Below are positions 28,751 through 38,808 of a DNA stretch of 64,000 nucleotides, piece after piece. Source of the stretch: Planctomycetota bacterium (GTDB taxonomy: Bacteria > Planctomycetota > Phycisphaerae > Phycisphaerales > UBA1924); contig CP053450.1 in the NCBI GenBank assembly GCA_013285505.1, positions 852,796 to 916,795 of the forward strand, given 5' to 3'. The position numbers and the translations under genes were made by a program. The notes under the pieces were generated by a model. The model saw only the letters and a program-made list of their open reading frames with translations, was not told the DNA's origin and did no database searches. The first letter of the stretch is position 1. Each line of letters starts with the position of its first letter.

Positions 28751-30796
28751 ATGAAGCATTCCCTGACACGAATCGTCGCAGGCGCGATCGCTGCGCTCTC
28801 CGCCACAATCTCCGCCCAGACCGTCCCGCCCGCCGCCGATCTCGAGCCGGGCCTGACCTACCGCCTCTACGCCATCGGCCGGCCCATGCAGCAGCTGGCC
28901 CCGCTGGCCCCCGAGCAGCGTCCCAACCGTGACACTCTCATCGACACGATCGACTTCGCCGACGACGCCGCGTTCGACGGCCCCGCGGACTTTTTCGTCG
29001 TCGAGGTCTTCGGCTACCTCGCCGTCGAGACCGGCGGCGAGTACGCCTTCCGCCTCGTCTCCGACGACGGCTCGCGGCTTGTCCTCGACGGGCAGACCAT
29101 CATCACCCACGACGGCCTCCACCCCGCCACCGCCATGGACGGCACCGCCACACTCACCCCCGGCCTGCACCCCCTCCACATCCAGATGTTCGAGAGCGCC
29201 GGCGGTGCCGCGCTGCAGCTGCTGTGGAAGCCGCCCGGCGCGACCGAGTTCACCCTCGTCCCCGCGTCGGCGTTCCGCGTCGAGCGCGATGCGCAGCGCC
29301 TCACCAGCCCCGGGCGTAAGATCGTCCTCGACGGGCGCGAGAACCTCCGCCCCGGGCACGGCATGCCGCTCGACGGCGCCCACCCCGGCTGGGTCGTCGA
29401 AGACCTCCGCCCCGAGGGATTCGAGCCGCTCGTCGGGGCGATGGCCTTCCTCCCCGACGGCCGCCTCGCCCTCACCTCCTTCAACCCGCTCAACGACGGC
29501 GTCCTCCACGACGCCCCCCGCGGCTCGCTCTGGATCGTGGACGACGTCATCGAGGGCGACCCCTCGACGGTCAGCCCCACCAAGGTCGCCGAGGGCCTCT
29601 ACGACCCCACCGGCATGGCCGTCGTCGACGGCGACATCTACGTCGCCGAGAAGTTCTCCATCATCCGCTTCCGCGACACCGACAACGACGGCACCTTCGA
29701 GACCCGCGAGAAGTTCTGCGACATCCCCTGCGACAACTACCACCACTTCACCTTCGGCCTGCTGCCGCACGACGGCTACCTCTACGGCACGCTCTCGACC
29801 AGCATCTACTTCGGCAACACCATCACCGCCGACAATGTCGTCGGCGACGTCGTCGCCCTCAACGGCCCCAATCCCCACGGCCGCGGCACATGTTTCCGCG
29901 TCGACCTCGACACCGCCGAGATCGAGTACCTCGCCGGCGGATTCCGCACCCCCAACGGCATCGGCCTCGGGCCCGACGACGACATCTTCGTCTCCGACAA
30001 CCAGGGCGCCTTCCTCCCCGCCAGCAAGCTCATCCACATGCAGCCCGGCCGCTTCTACGGCCACGACAACGGCCGCCAGACCAGCGACCGCTACCCGCAG
30101 GGCGGCCACCCCGCGCTCTTCCGCGAGACCGGCGAGTCGCCCCCCGCCGTCTGGCTCCCGCAGAACGAGTGCGCCAACTCTCCGACCATCCCGCTGCTCA
30201 TCAAGACCGGCCCCTTCGCCGGACAGATGTACCTGGGCGAGCTCACCGCCGGCGGCATCCGCCGCGTCTTCCTCGAACAGGTCGACGGCGAATACCAGGG
30301 CGCCGTGTTCCGCTTCACCCAGGGCTTCGAGGCCGGCGTCAACCGACTCCTCGAAGGGCCCGACGGCTGCCTCTACATCGGCGGCACCGGCACCGGCGGC
30401 AACTGGAACTGGCGCGGCACCACCACCGGCCTGCAACGCCTCCGCCCCACCGGCAAGACCGCCTTCGAATACCAGTCCATCAGCGCAACCAGCGACGGCT
30501 TCGTCGTCGAGTTCACCAGGCCCGTCTCACGCGACTGGCTCGAATCGCCCTCCAACTACCTCATCACCCAGTGGCGCTACCAGTCCACGCCAGACTACGG
30601 CGGCCCGAAACTCGACAACGCCACGCTCACCGTGCGGCAAGCCATCCCCGCGCCCGACCGAAAGAGCGTGCGGCTGGTGATCCCCGGCCTCAAGCCGGGC
30701 CACGTCGTCCACTTCATGACCGACCCGCCCGCCGACGACGGCACCCAGATGTGGTCCACCGAGGCGTGGTACACGCTCAACGCGATACCGGAGTGA
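28751..30796 (+). CDS. Secreted PA14 and beta-propeller protein
   Basis: 681 aa with a signal peptide (to about ISAQ, residue 23). A PA14-like domain (about 35-175) is marked by AFRLVSDDGSRLVLDGQTII and GLHPLHIQMFESAGGAALQLLW. The rest reads as a sugar-dehydrogenase/NHL-type six-bladed propeller: DPTGMAVVDGDIYVAE, GGFRTPNGIGLGPDDDIFVSDNQG, KTGPFAGQMYLGEL, GVNRLLEGPDGCLYIGG. Planctomycetes often carry such proteins near sugar-degradation genes; no cytochrome CxxCH motif is present here. ATG 28751 lies 3 nt after the thioredoxin-like gene. Probably carbohydrate-binding; substrate unknown. Confidence 0.8.
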   Translation: MKHSLTRIVAGAIAALSATISAQTVPPAADLEPGLTYRLYAIGRPMQQLAPLAPEQRPNRDTLIDTIDFADDAAFDGPADFFVVEVFGYLAVETGGEYAFRLVSDDGSRLVLDGQTIITHDGLHPATAMDGTATLTPGLHPLHIQMFESAGGAALQLLWKPPGATEFTLVPASAFRVERDAQRLTSPGRKIVLDGRENLRPGHGMPLDGAHPGWVVEDLRPEGFEPLVGAMAFLPDGRLALTSFNPLNDGVLHDAPRGSLWIVDDVIEGDPSTVSPTKVAEGLYDPTGMAVVDGDIYVAEKFSIIRFRDTDNDGTFETREKFCDIPCDNYHHFTFGLLPHDGYLYGTLSTSIYFGNTITADNVVGDVVALNGPNPHGRGTCFRVDLDTAEIEYLAGGFRTPNGIGLGPDDDIFVSDNQGAFLPASKLIHMQPGRFYGHDNGRQTSDRYPQGGHPALFRETGESPPAVWLPQNECANSPTIPLLIKTGPFAGQMYLGELTAGGIRRVFLEQVDGEYQGAVFRFTQGFEAGVNRLLEGPDGCLYIGGTGTGGNWNWRGTTTGLQRLRPTGKTAFEYQSISATSDGFVVEFTRPVSRDWLESPSNYLITQWRYQSTPDYGGPKLDNATLTVRQAIPAPDRKSVRLVIPGLKPGHVVHFMTDPPADDGTQMWSTEAWYTLNAIPE

Positions 30797-30818
30797 TCTC
30801 AGCAGGAGCGCGCTGTTC

Positions 30819-30897
30819 GTGTGGCATGCCCACGCTTCGTGGGCATGTGCCTTCATGCTGCACAGTTCCATGCCCACGAAGCGTGGGCATGCCACAC
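30819..30897. repeat. REP-like inverted repeat, copy 1
   Basis: 29-bp arms 30819-30847 and 30869-30897 are perfect reverse complements (starting GTGTGGCATGCCCACG). Each arm is itself a near-palindrome (CATGCCCACG / CGTGGGCATG). It lies between convergent genes, where it may also end transcription. A diverged second copy is at 35944-36025. Confidence 0.92.
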
Positions 30898-30921
30898 ATA
30901 ATGCACCTCGCATCCGCGCCC

Positions 30922-31713
30922 TTACGCCAGCGCCGTGCTCGCACCACCATCCACCACAATGCTCTGCCCCGTGATAAAGCTCGCAGCCTCCGAGCACAAG
31001 AACACCGCCGCCGCCGCGAGTTCCTCCGGCCGCCCCAGCCGCTTCAGCGGGATCCCCTCCGCCAGCTTCACCATCGCCTCATCCGTCGAAATCCCCGCCG
31101 CCGCCCCGCGGATCTCCGCTAGGTGCCGCAGCCGGTCCGTCGCGTGCAGCCCCGGGCACACGTTGTTCACCAGAATCCCGTCCGCCGCAAACTCCCGCGA
31201 CAGCGTCTTGGCCAGCCCGTGAATCGCCGCGCGATACGCGTTGCTCAACAGCAGCCCCTCGATCGGCTCTTTCGCCGAGATGCTCGTCAGGTTGACGATC
31301 CGGCCCCAGCCCTTCGCCCGCATGTGAGGCACCGCCGCCCGAACCAGCCGCACCACGTTCATCAGCGTCGAGTCGAACCCGCCCGCCCACTGCTCCTCGG
31401 TCAGCGTGTCAAACCGCCCCGCCGGCGGCCCGCCCGTATTCGTCACGAGGATGTCCAGCCCCCCGAACCGCTCGGCCGCGCGCGCAATCAACCGCTCGCA
31501 GTCACCCGCGACCGAGACATCCGCCACCACCCCCTCGGTCTCCGAGCCGGTCGCCTCCGCAATCCGCGCCGCCGCGTCGCGCACATCCGCCTCCGTCCGC
31601 GCGCTGACGACAACGCGGCAGCCCTCCTCCGCCAACCCGTGCGCGATCGCAAACCCCAGACCCTTGCTCGAGGCCGCCACCACCGCCACTTTGTTCTTGA
31701 TGCCTGTATCCAT
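30922..31713 (-). CDS. SDR-family oxidoreductase
   Basis: 263-aa short-chain dehydrogenase/reductase, FabG-like. The Rossmann motif is AASSKGLGFAIA, followed by the NTGG motif (ILVTNTGGPPAG), the active-site Ser in NLTSISAK and Tyr in LSNAYRAAIHGLAKTLS. The normal YxxxK lysine is missing: the sequence is YRAAI. This GGPPAG subfamily commonly departs from the classical site, so it may use another arrangement or not be a true reductase. The C-terminus SFITGQSIVVDGG is typical. ATG 31713; it follows nuoB by 58 nt on the same strand. Substrate unknown. Confidence 0.85.
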   Translation of the reverse strand: MDTGIKNKVAVVAASSKGLGFAIAHGLAEEGCRVVVSARTEADVRDAAARIAEATGSETEGVVADVSVAGDCERLIARAAERFGGLDILVTNTGGPPAGRFDTLTEEQWAGGFDSTLMNVVRLVRAAVPHMRAKGWGRIVNLTSISAKEPIEGLLLSNAYRAAIHGLAKTLSREFAADGILVNNVCPGLHATDRLRHLAEIRGAAAGISTDEAMVKLAEGIPLKRLGRPEELAAAAVFLCSEAASFITGQSIVVDGGASTALA

Positions 31714-31771
31714 GCCGCAAGCCTACCCGTGCGGCCGCGCTGGGAAGCGACCCGCAGGCTCGCAGATTGGC

Positions 31772-32341
31772 TCAGCTGCCGACGGTCAGGCCAACCGGCT
31801 GCGGCTTGGGCGTGTAGTTCGGCTGGATCGCGATGCCCAAGGGCATCCGCTTGCCGTCCGGCCCCTTCGGCGGGATCCGGTCCTGATCGATGATCCGCTG
31901 AATCGCCATCACGCCCTCGATCAGCATCTCCGGCCGCGGCGGGCACCCGGGGATGTACACATCCACCGGGATGAACTGGTCGCACCCCTGCACCGTCGCG
32001 TACGTGTCAAACACGCCGCCGGTCGAGGCGCACGCGCCCATCGAGATCACCCACTTCGGCTCGGTCATCTGCTCGTACATCCGCTGCAGCACCGGCAGCA
32101 TCTTCACGCCCACACGGCCCGCCACGATCAGCAGATCGCTCTGCCGCGGGCTGAACCGCATGACCTCCGCGCCAAACCGCGCCAGGTCGAACCGGCTGCA
32201 CGCCGTCGCCATCAGCTCGATGCCGCAGCACGCCGTCGCGAAGGGCAGGGGCCAGATCGAACTCCGGCGCGACCAGTTGATCACCCGCTGCAGCTGGGTG
32301 GTCAGCATCACGTCGGTCGGCAGTGCGGTCTCGATTCCCAT
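31772..32341 (-). CDS. nuoB: NADH-quinone oxidoreductase subunit B, stand-alone
   Basis: Peripheral-arm subunit that ligates iron-sulfur cluster N2, the last electron carrier before quinone. The cysteine ligands are visible: tandem Cys in ATACCGIE, Cys in [10 protein letters not shown] and Cys in [13 protein letters not shown] 32341 has GAGGAG upstream and gives 189 aa, near family length; an in-frame codon at 32359 adds six residues. It lies about 25 kb from the nuoJ-N genes and on the opposite strand, between a double-ACT protein and an SDR enzyme. Whether it is the only nuoB or a second copy cannot be told from this window. Confidence 0.92.
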   Translation of the reverse strand: MGIETALPTDVMLTTQLQRVINWSRRSSIWPLPFATACCGIELMATACSRFDLARFGAEVMRFSPRQSDLLIVAGRVGVKMLPVLQRMYEQMTEPKWVISMGACASTGGVFDTYATVQGCDQFIPVDVYIPGCPPRPEMLIEGVMAIQRIIDQDRIPPKGPDGKRMPLGIAIQPNYTPKPQPVGLTVGS

Positions 32342-32456
32342 CCGTTGCTCCTCACACACGGGCCGATCGGTCTCGGTCCGCCTTCGGGCATTCTACGTTG
32401 CAGATTCACCGCGGGCATCGCGGCGGCGGATCAACCCCAACCGGCCGATCCCGCGG

Positions 32457-32936
32457 TCAGGCCGCCCCGGCCGCGCCACCCAGCCCGGTCTCTGTGCCGC
32501 TCGCCGGAAGCGTCAGATCCCTGACGATCTCCTCGGCCTTGGCCGGATCCTCCACCCGCAGCACAAACCTCGCGCCCTCACCCATCATCGAGGGGCACTG
32601 GTACAGATACCGCACGTTCACCCGCTCATCCGCCAGCCGCACCGCGACCTCGCGGAACCGGCCCGGGTGCTCGCCGAGCGACACCACCAGCACCTCCGAC
32701 TCAGAGACCGGACCCGCGCCGGTGTCCGCGACGCTCTCACAGACCCGCCGGATCGCCTCGGCCGGCTCGCCGATCAGACGGACCAGCCCCTTCCGATCCA
32801 CGCCATTGACGGTCTCGACGACCGAAAGAGCCGTCACCTTCGCACCGGCCGCCGCGAGAGCCTCGAGCACGCCCGCAAGCTCGCCAGGGCGGTCTGCCAG
32901 ATAGATACTGAATTCCGGGACCCGAACGACCTCCAT
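32457..32936 (-). CDS. Protein with two ACT domains
   Basis: 159 aa composed of two tandem ACT folds: VPEFSIYLADRPGELAGVLEAL (about 5-70) and SESEVLVVSLGEHPGRFREVAVRLADERVN (about 80-145), with a short Gly/Ala tail. ACT domains bind amino acids or similar small ligands; stand-alone pairs of this sort are usually regulators, and the ligand is unknown here. ATG 32936 has AGGAG 6 nt upstream; the frame is open to 33005 but that extension is polar and unlike a domain. An A/T-rich stretch at 33125-33155 could be the promoter. Confidence 0.8.
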   Translation of the reverse strand: MEVVRVPEFSIYLADRPGELAGVLEALAAAGAKVTALSVVETVNGVDRKGLVRLIGEPAEAIRRVCESVADTGAGPVSESEVLVVSLGEHPGRFREVAVRLADERVNVRYLYQCPSMMGEGARFVLRVEDPAKAEEIVRDLTLPASGTETGLGGAAGAA

Positions 32937-33161
32937 GCGGTCTCCTGCCTCTCCCTCCGGCCTCTCGCAGCCTTCTGCCGCGTCTGCCGGAGCATCCTGA
33001 GTCATCGGCCCGGGCGCCAGCCCGAACCATCACGACCCCTCAATCAGGCCGCGAATGCAGCCCCGAGAAAAGGGCGGAACCCTAGCGCAACAATCGACCC
33101 GCGGCCAGAGCCGTGCACGCATTCCTGTTCGGAATATAATCGGGTGTAAATCTGGGCTAAC

Positions 33162-34917
33162 TCAGCTCGACGCGGCCAGTCCCGCAGCCGGCTCGGTCGC
33201 GCCCGGCGAGCTTGTCACGCCCGACGAACCCGCCAGATCCGCCAGACTCAGGTCCGCAGCCGCGTCCAGCTGGGCCCGGCGCAGCTCGCCGAGCTTCCCG
33301 TCCTCGGCCGACACCCGCCCGCCCGCGCTCACCTGCGACGCCAACTCCAACAACTCTCTGGCCCGCACCTTCTCCGCCGGCCGCGCCAGCGTGAACCCCT
33401 CGCGCCCCTGCCCCAGCGGCACCTCGTGCAGGAACCCCGCCTTGCTCAGCCGCTCCAGCATTTCAAGCGACGCCTTCTCGTCCAGCCCGATCGCGGTCGA
33501 GACCCCCGACACCGTCGCCGACTGCCCGATCGCAAACCCCCGAGCCACCTCCGCCGCCACCCGCACCAGCGCCAGCGGGTCGATCAGCAGCGGGCCATTA
33601 TCGGCCTCCTCCTCCACCGCGAACGCCCGGAAGTGCTGGAACATGTACGCCAGCTGCAGCCCCGACAGCACGATGATCCACGTGATGTAGACCCACAGCA
33701 GGAACAACGGCACCAGCGCCAGCGCCCCGTACAGCGTCTGGGCCGAAGAGTTCATCGCGAGAAACTTGAAGCCCCACTTGCCCAGCTCCCACACGGTGGC
33801 CGCGAGGATCGCCCCGCCTGCCGCGGACTTCAGCGCGACCCGCGCGTTGGGCACCGTCATGTAGACAAAGAAGAGCAGGACGAAGTTGATCAGGATATTG
33901 ACTCCCGTTCCCGCGCTCTGGGCCCAGAAGTTCGGCGTGCTCTTCTTCTCCTCGTCCTTCGATTCCTCGTCGCCCTCTACCGGGGGCGATTCGTCTGCGC
34001 TCTTGCCATCCCCAGCGTCGCTTGCACCGCCGCCGCCCACATCGTCGGCCCCGAGCCCGGGCTCTCCGGCCGCTGTCCCCGAAGGCTGCCCCTCCGCGAT
34101 ATCGCCCTTCGCAAGACCAGTCTCGCCACCAGCGGCGTTCTCAACCTGTTTCTGTGTCGGCGTGCTGAAGGTGTCCACCCAATCAGTCATCTGTTCACCG
34201 ACGTAGAACGTCCCAAACAAGAAGAGAGAACCGAGTGTGAGCGTGGTCCAGTACTGGGTCACCCGCCGCACCCACGACCGCCCGGTCGGTGCGCGGTATA
34301 TCTGGTTCACTGACCGCTCGATCTCCACCATGAACGAAATCGCCGCGTAGGCGAGGATCAGCAGCCCGGTCAGTCCGATCGCAACAAACGACACGCCCCG
34401 AACCTTGCTCACAAGCTCGTTCAGCCACTCACCGAGCGCCGTGGCTTCCAACGACGCGTCCGGGCCCGTTCCGGTCCCCGCATCGACGCCATCCGGACCG
34501 CCCGCACCCGGCCCGTCCCGGGCGGCATCGGCCGCCGTCGCAGAATCTCCCCCGCCATCACCGAGCCGCCGTGCCGTCACCGGTCGTCACGGCTCCGTCA
34601 TCGCTCGGTTGTTCGCTGCCCGCGCCGGTGTTCGACGTCGTTTCCGGCGCAACCGCGATCTCGTCGAGCCCGGTCAGCTCGAGCACGTTCGTCACCGCGT
34701 CGGTTACCTGCTTGTCTGTCGCAAATCCGCCCAGCACCGCCACACCAATCGCCAGCATTGGGATCAGCCCGAACACCGTCCGGTACGAAAGCGCCGCCGC
34801 CATCCGCGTGATGTGGCTCGCCGAGACAACCCGCCCCACCCGGCGCAGGATCCGCAGCCGCGGCCTCCACCACGCCAACACGCTCTCGACCTGCTTGCTC
34901 ACCCCGCCCTGGCTCAC
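33162..34917 (-). CDS. YihY/BrkB-family membrane protein, frameshifted as assembled
   Basis: Inner-membrane protein of the YihY/BrkB (PF03631) family, whose function is unsettled. The N-terminal frame holds ASHITRMAAALSYRTVFGLIPML, typical of the first helix; the C-terminal frame holds RGVSFVAIGLTGLLILAYAAIS, VNQIYRAPTGRSWV and YGALALVPLFLLWVYITWIIVL. They join near 34560-34570 inside a Gly/Ala/Asp-rich linker, where one base must be removed. Unlike the usual 280-320 aa it is about 585 aa: a second acidic insert (about 34160-33940) and a C-terminal winged-helix-like domain (about 33600-33340, SGVSTAIGLDEKASLEMLERL) are added. GTG 34917 overlaps the pseudouridine synthase stop by 4 nt; GTG 34902 is an alternative. 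Confidence 0.75.
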
Positions 34918-35860
34918 GCCGAGCCCTCCCGTCGGCCCCCGTCCGGAGGGGCGCTGGCCCGGCTGCGCTTGCTCCAGCCTGGCTTCTCGGCCTTGCCCTC
35001 GCGCGCGCGTTCGGGCCCATGGCCGCCTTCTTTGTCCCTCTTTCGACCGCCCGCCGCAGCATCTGCACCTCAATGTTGCTCAGCTCACGCCATTCACCGC
35101 TCGCCAGCCCCTTGAGCTTCAACGGACCAACCGCCACCCGCTCAAGCTTCTTGACCGGACAACCCACCGCCGCGAGCATCCGCCGCACCTGCCGGTTCCG
35201 CCCCTCCTTGAGGGTCAGCTCCAGGATCGTCCGCTCCCGGTCCCGCCGCAGCATCTTGAGCCGCACATGGCTCGCCCGCACCGCACCCACCGTGCGTCCC
35301 TCGCGCCGCTCGGCCAGATAGATGCCCTTCTCGAGCTTCTCCAGCCCCTCGGCGTCGAGATACCCCTTCACCGTCACGTGATACGTCTTCTCGACGCCAA
35401 ACTTCGGGTGCGTCAGCCGGTTGGCCAACTCCCCGTCGTTGGTCATCAGCACCAGCCCGCGCGTGTCAAAGTCGAGCCGCCCGACCGGGTAGAGCCGCGC
35501 CCCCGACGGATGATCCACCAGGTCCAGCACCGTCCGCCGCGCCGCCCCCGGCTCATCCTCCACGGTCGAGAGCGTCCGCGTCGGCTTGTTGAGCATGATG
35601 TACACCCGCCGCTCGGCCCCCTCGATCGGCGTGCCGTCCACCTGCACCCGGTCCTCCCCGGGCACGACAAACGCGGGCAGCTCGCGCACCGTCCGGCCGT
35701 TGACCTTCACGCGTCCCTCGGTGATCAGCAGTTCGCTGTGCCGACGCGACGCCACCCCGGCGTCGGCAAGGTACCGCTGCAGCCTGACCTCGCCGGGTCG
35801 GCTGTTCTCCCCCGCGCCGGGACTCCCGGGACGGGCTCGTTGCTCTTTGTTGACGGGCAT
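34914..35860 (-). CDS. rluB: Pseudouridine synthase, RluB/RsuA type
   Basis: Isomerises a specific uridine in rRNA. An S4 RNA-binding domain (about 22-70, VRLQRYLADAGVASRRHSE) precedes the catalytic domain with the signature GRLDFDTRGLVLMTNDG (catalytic Asp) and later KEGRNRQVRRML. ATG 35860 starts the protein. After LRRAVERG the frame runs on far beyond the family end; a change of frame near 35028-35040 gives a basic Pro/Gly tail ending RREGSA at a stop 34914-34916, which then overlaps the yihY GTG. The exact rRNA target (RluB or RluE/RsuA-like) is not resolved. Confidence 0.85.
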
Positions 35861-35943
35861 GGAGAATCCTAGGGCCGATTTCCCCCGAGGGTGCCGCCGC
35901 TCCGCGATAGAGCCCCCCGCGCAAGCGGGGGAGCACCGGCAAC

Positions 35944-36025
35944 GTGTGGCATGCCCACGCTTCGTGGGCATGGGGCCTGGGAGTGAAGTCAAAGCACACG
36001 CCCACGAAGCGTGGGCATGCCTCAC
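35944..36025. repeat. REP-like inverted repeat, copy 2
   Basis: The left arm 35944-35972 is identical to the left arm of the copy at 30819; the right arm 35997-36025 differs at two positions and the spacer is unrelated. It lies upstream of the pseudouridine synthase and downstream of the gluzincin gene. Confidence 0.9.
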
Positions 36026-36092
36026 AAGAAGGTCCCGGGAGATGGGCCGTGACAAGTTCACGAAGGTGAGTGGCACCCGCTGCAGGCACCCC

Positions 36093-38805
36093 TCACCCCG
36101 CCATCTTCGCCCGGATCGCCTCCAACCGCCGCGTATGGATCTCCCGGTCGGGCTCCAGCACCGCCAGCGCCTGAAGCTCGTGCTCGGCCGCCGCCAGATC
36201 GCCCTTGAGCAGCGCGATCCTCGCCGCCTGCTCCCGCGTCGCAGCATCAAACGGCGCGATCATCCTCGCCCGCATCGCCTTGGCCCACGCCTCGTCCATC
36301 CGGCCCAGCTTGGCATACCGCTCGGCCAGCGCCAACGCATACGCCGGCGAACGCATCTCACGAGCATCCAGAAACTCCAGGTGCTCGATTGCGCGCGCAA
36401 GATTCTCCTTGCCCGAGTCACCCTCCGCATCGCCGAGCTGCCCCTCCAACGCCAGCCTCGCCAGCATCCGACGCGGCATCGGGTCCACCGGACACGCATC
36501 CACATACCGCTCCAGCACCGGCACCATCCCCGCCGTCGGCTCGCCGCCCGCATCGCGCAGCTCCAGCTGCACCGCCACCCGCAACAGGTCCGGGTGCCCC
36601 GGATGCTCGGCGAGCGACGCCTCGACATCCTCCCGCGAGACCGATTCCGGATCAGGGATCAACTCACCCAGCTTCGGCACGCCTTCGCCCAGCATCATCC
36701 CGACGTCCACAAGCTCCCCGTGCGCCCACGCCTTGAAGTCCTCGAAGAACCGCTCCGGCGAGATCTCGAGCACCCGCTCCATCGCGACCTGCTCGCTGAG
36801 CCCCTCCGCGTACAGGTCCATCAGCGCCAGCGGCGCCTCCACGCCAAACCGCTCGACCATGTACTCATACATCCAGTCACCCTGGGCGTACGCCTGCGTC
36901 CGGTCGGTCGGCTTGATCGGGCGAACGAACCGCAGGCTAATCGTGTCCATGTCAAACAGCGTGCCCGTGCGGTACGCCTGCGCCAGCAGCGTCCACCACT
37001 CCGCCCGACGGGGCAGCCCCTCGCCCCACACCGCCGCGGCCTCGGTAAACCAGTGCGGGATGCGGTTCCGCGTCCGCGACAGCGTCACCGTGTGGATGTA
37101 CTCGTGCCGCACCGTCCGTGCCCAGTCGTACGGCCCCGCCTTGTTGCCCGGGCCCGACCGCGGCGCCTCCATCGCGATCACCGGCCCAGTCGCCGCCGCC
37201 ATCGTGTGGATCTGCGTCATCCCCGTGATCCGCACCGCAAAGCTCGCGTGATCCGGCATCACCTCGATCACCGTCGGCACCGACGGCTCGTGGTCAAACA
37301 TCTCCGGCCCGCACACATCCGCGTAGATCGCCTCGAGCACCGGCAGCATCTCACCGGCCAGCACCTCGTCCACGCCCGGCTTGTACCGCACCACAAAGTG
37401 CTCGCTCTCCAGCTCCGAGTAGGTCCCGATCTCTTCGACCAGCGCCAGACTGTTCCGCGCGCGCACGTTGAAGGGGTCCAGCGCCCCGGCCTTCTGCAGC
37501 GCGTCCTTGGCCCGCAGGTCGCGTCCGGCCTGCATCTCGAGCAGGCCGAGCTCGATCCACGGGGCTGCGAGCGTCGGCAGCCGCGCCGCCGCCCGCTCCA
37601 GATAGTCCGCCGCCTCGGCGTATTGCCGCGCCTCAGACAACGCCTTGCCCACCGCAAAGAGCGCCTCGGGCGAGCCGGCGTCCTCCGCCGCGACAGCCCC
37701 GCCCGCGTTCAACGCATCGAACGCCGCCAGCAACGACTCGGTGCGTTCGGTGTCAAACCGCACCGCCGCCGTCGCCGCCCGCCGCGAGCAGCTCGCGGTG
37801 TTTCGGATAAGTCGCCAGCGCCCGGGAGAGCACCCACTCGGCCAGCGCCGGATCACGCCGGGCGCGCGCCGCCCGGGCCCGCACCACCGCCGCGTCCGCC
37901 GAGCCCTCCGCCAGCGCGTCCAGCCGCAGGGCCACGCTCTCGGCCCTGTCAAAGTCGAACCCGCTCACCCCCATGTCGCCGAGCAGGCGCCAGCGCGCGC
38001 ACTTCGGGTTCAGGCTCAGCACCTCCGTCACCGCCGCCTGCGCCTCGGGCGCGTTGTCCTTCTCCCACAGCACCTCGGCCTCGACCAGCCGGGCCTTCCA
38101 CGACAGCCGGTCCAGCTCGTTCTTGGCCCGCCCGAGCAACTGCATCAGCGTCTGGAAGTCGGCACTGGCCTGCCCGGCCCGCGCCGGCCCGCGCAGGCGG
38201 TTGCGCACCATCAGCGCGCGCACGCCCTCGGCCAGCTCGTCGCCCGAGGTCACCTCGCGCGAGCCGAGCCGTGCCACCAGCGGGTCGAGCGCCGCATCCG
38301 CCTCGTCAAACCGTCCGAGTGTCTCGAGCGCCTCGGCCCGGATGCGGATCGCCCGCACACTCCCCTCGCCGGCGAGCATGGCGATCGCGTTGTCCAGTTC
38401 GCCCCGCAGTGCCGCGGCTTCTGCCCGGTCCAGCAGGTCGGCACCCTCGTCGGCGAGCGACTCGTCGTCGAGAGCCCCGCGCACCAGCGCCGCCTCGCGC
38501 GCAGGGCCGCCGTGGTCAGGTCGCTCTCCTCCCACACGCCGTGCCGCATCCGGGCGTCGAGTTTCTGCTCGTCGGTCAGGAGCGCGCCGTCCAGCATGCG
38601 GCGGACGCTGGCCGCGAGCTCCGGCGGGCGCATCGCCCCGGCGTTGTCCGACCCCGCGGCCTGCGCCTGCCGATCAATCTGGTCGAGCAGCCGCTCGGCG
38701 ATGCCGTCCTGCGCGCACCGTGCCGCAGAGAAGCCCGCCCACCGCCGACGCGATCGTCAGCGTCTGCACCGCGCCCGCCCGCACCGCCCGAAGTTCGTTG
38801 CGCAT
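36093..38805 (-). CDS. Secreted gluzincin (peptidase MA-like) with TPR regions, frameshifted as assembled
   Basis: About 900 aa in four frames. ATG 38805 starts a signal peptide (MRNELRAVRAG...IASAVGGLLCG); the following frames give DGIAERLLDQIDRQAQ, ALVRGALDDESLADEG and FDTERTESLLAAFDALNAG. Breaks lie near 38712-38716 (one extra base), 38490-38500 (two, in a GC repeat) and 37765-37790 (one). TPR-like helices surround a zinc peptidase core: HEYIH in RTVRHEYIHTVTL, followed after about 17 residues by E in HWFTEAAAVWGEG, the HExxH...E pattern of gluzincins. More TPR-like helices end the protein. It starts 3 nt after the LolA-like gene, so the two form an operon. Substrate unknown. Confidence 0.75.
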
Positions 38806-38808
38806 GAT

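Noticed and set aside
28929-30680. Plus-strand frame of 583 codons inside the PA14 gene
   Set aside because: Ser/Thr/Pro-rich shadow; the other frame has a signal peptide, PA14 and propeller motifs.
30819-36025. CRISPR interpretation of the GCATGCCCACG repeats
   Set aside because: Only two widely separated inverted pairs, no regular spacers and no cas genes.
34598-36250. Reading the pseudouridine synthase as a 550-aa protein
   Set aside because: The N-terminal part translates the REP-like element and the C-terminal part is the shadow of yihY after a frame break.
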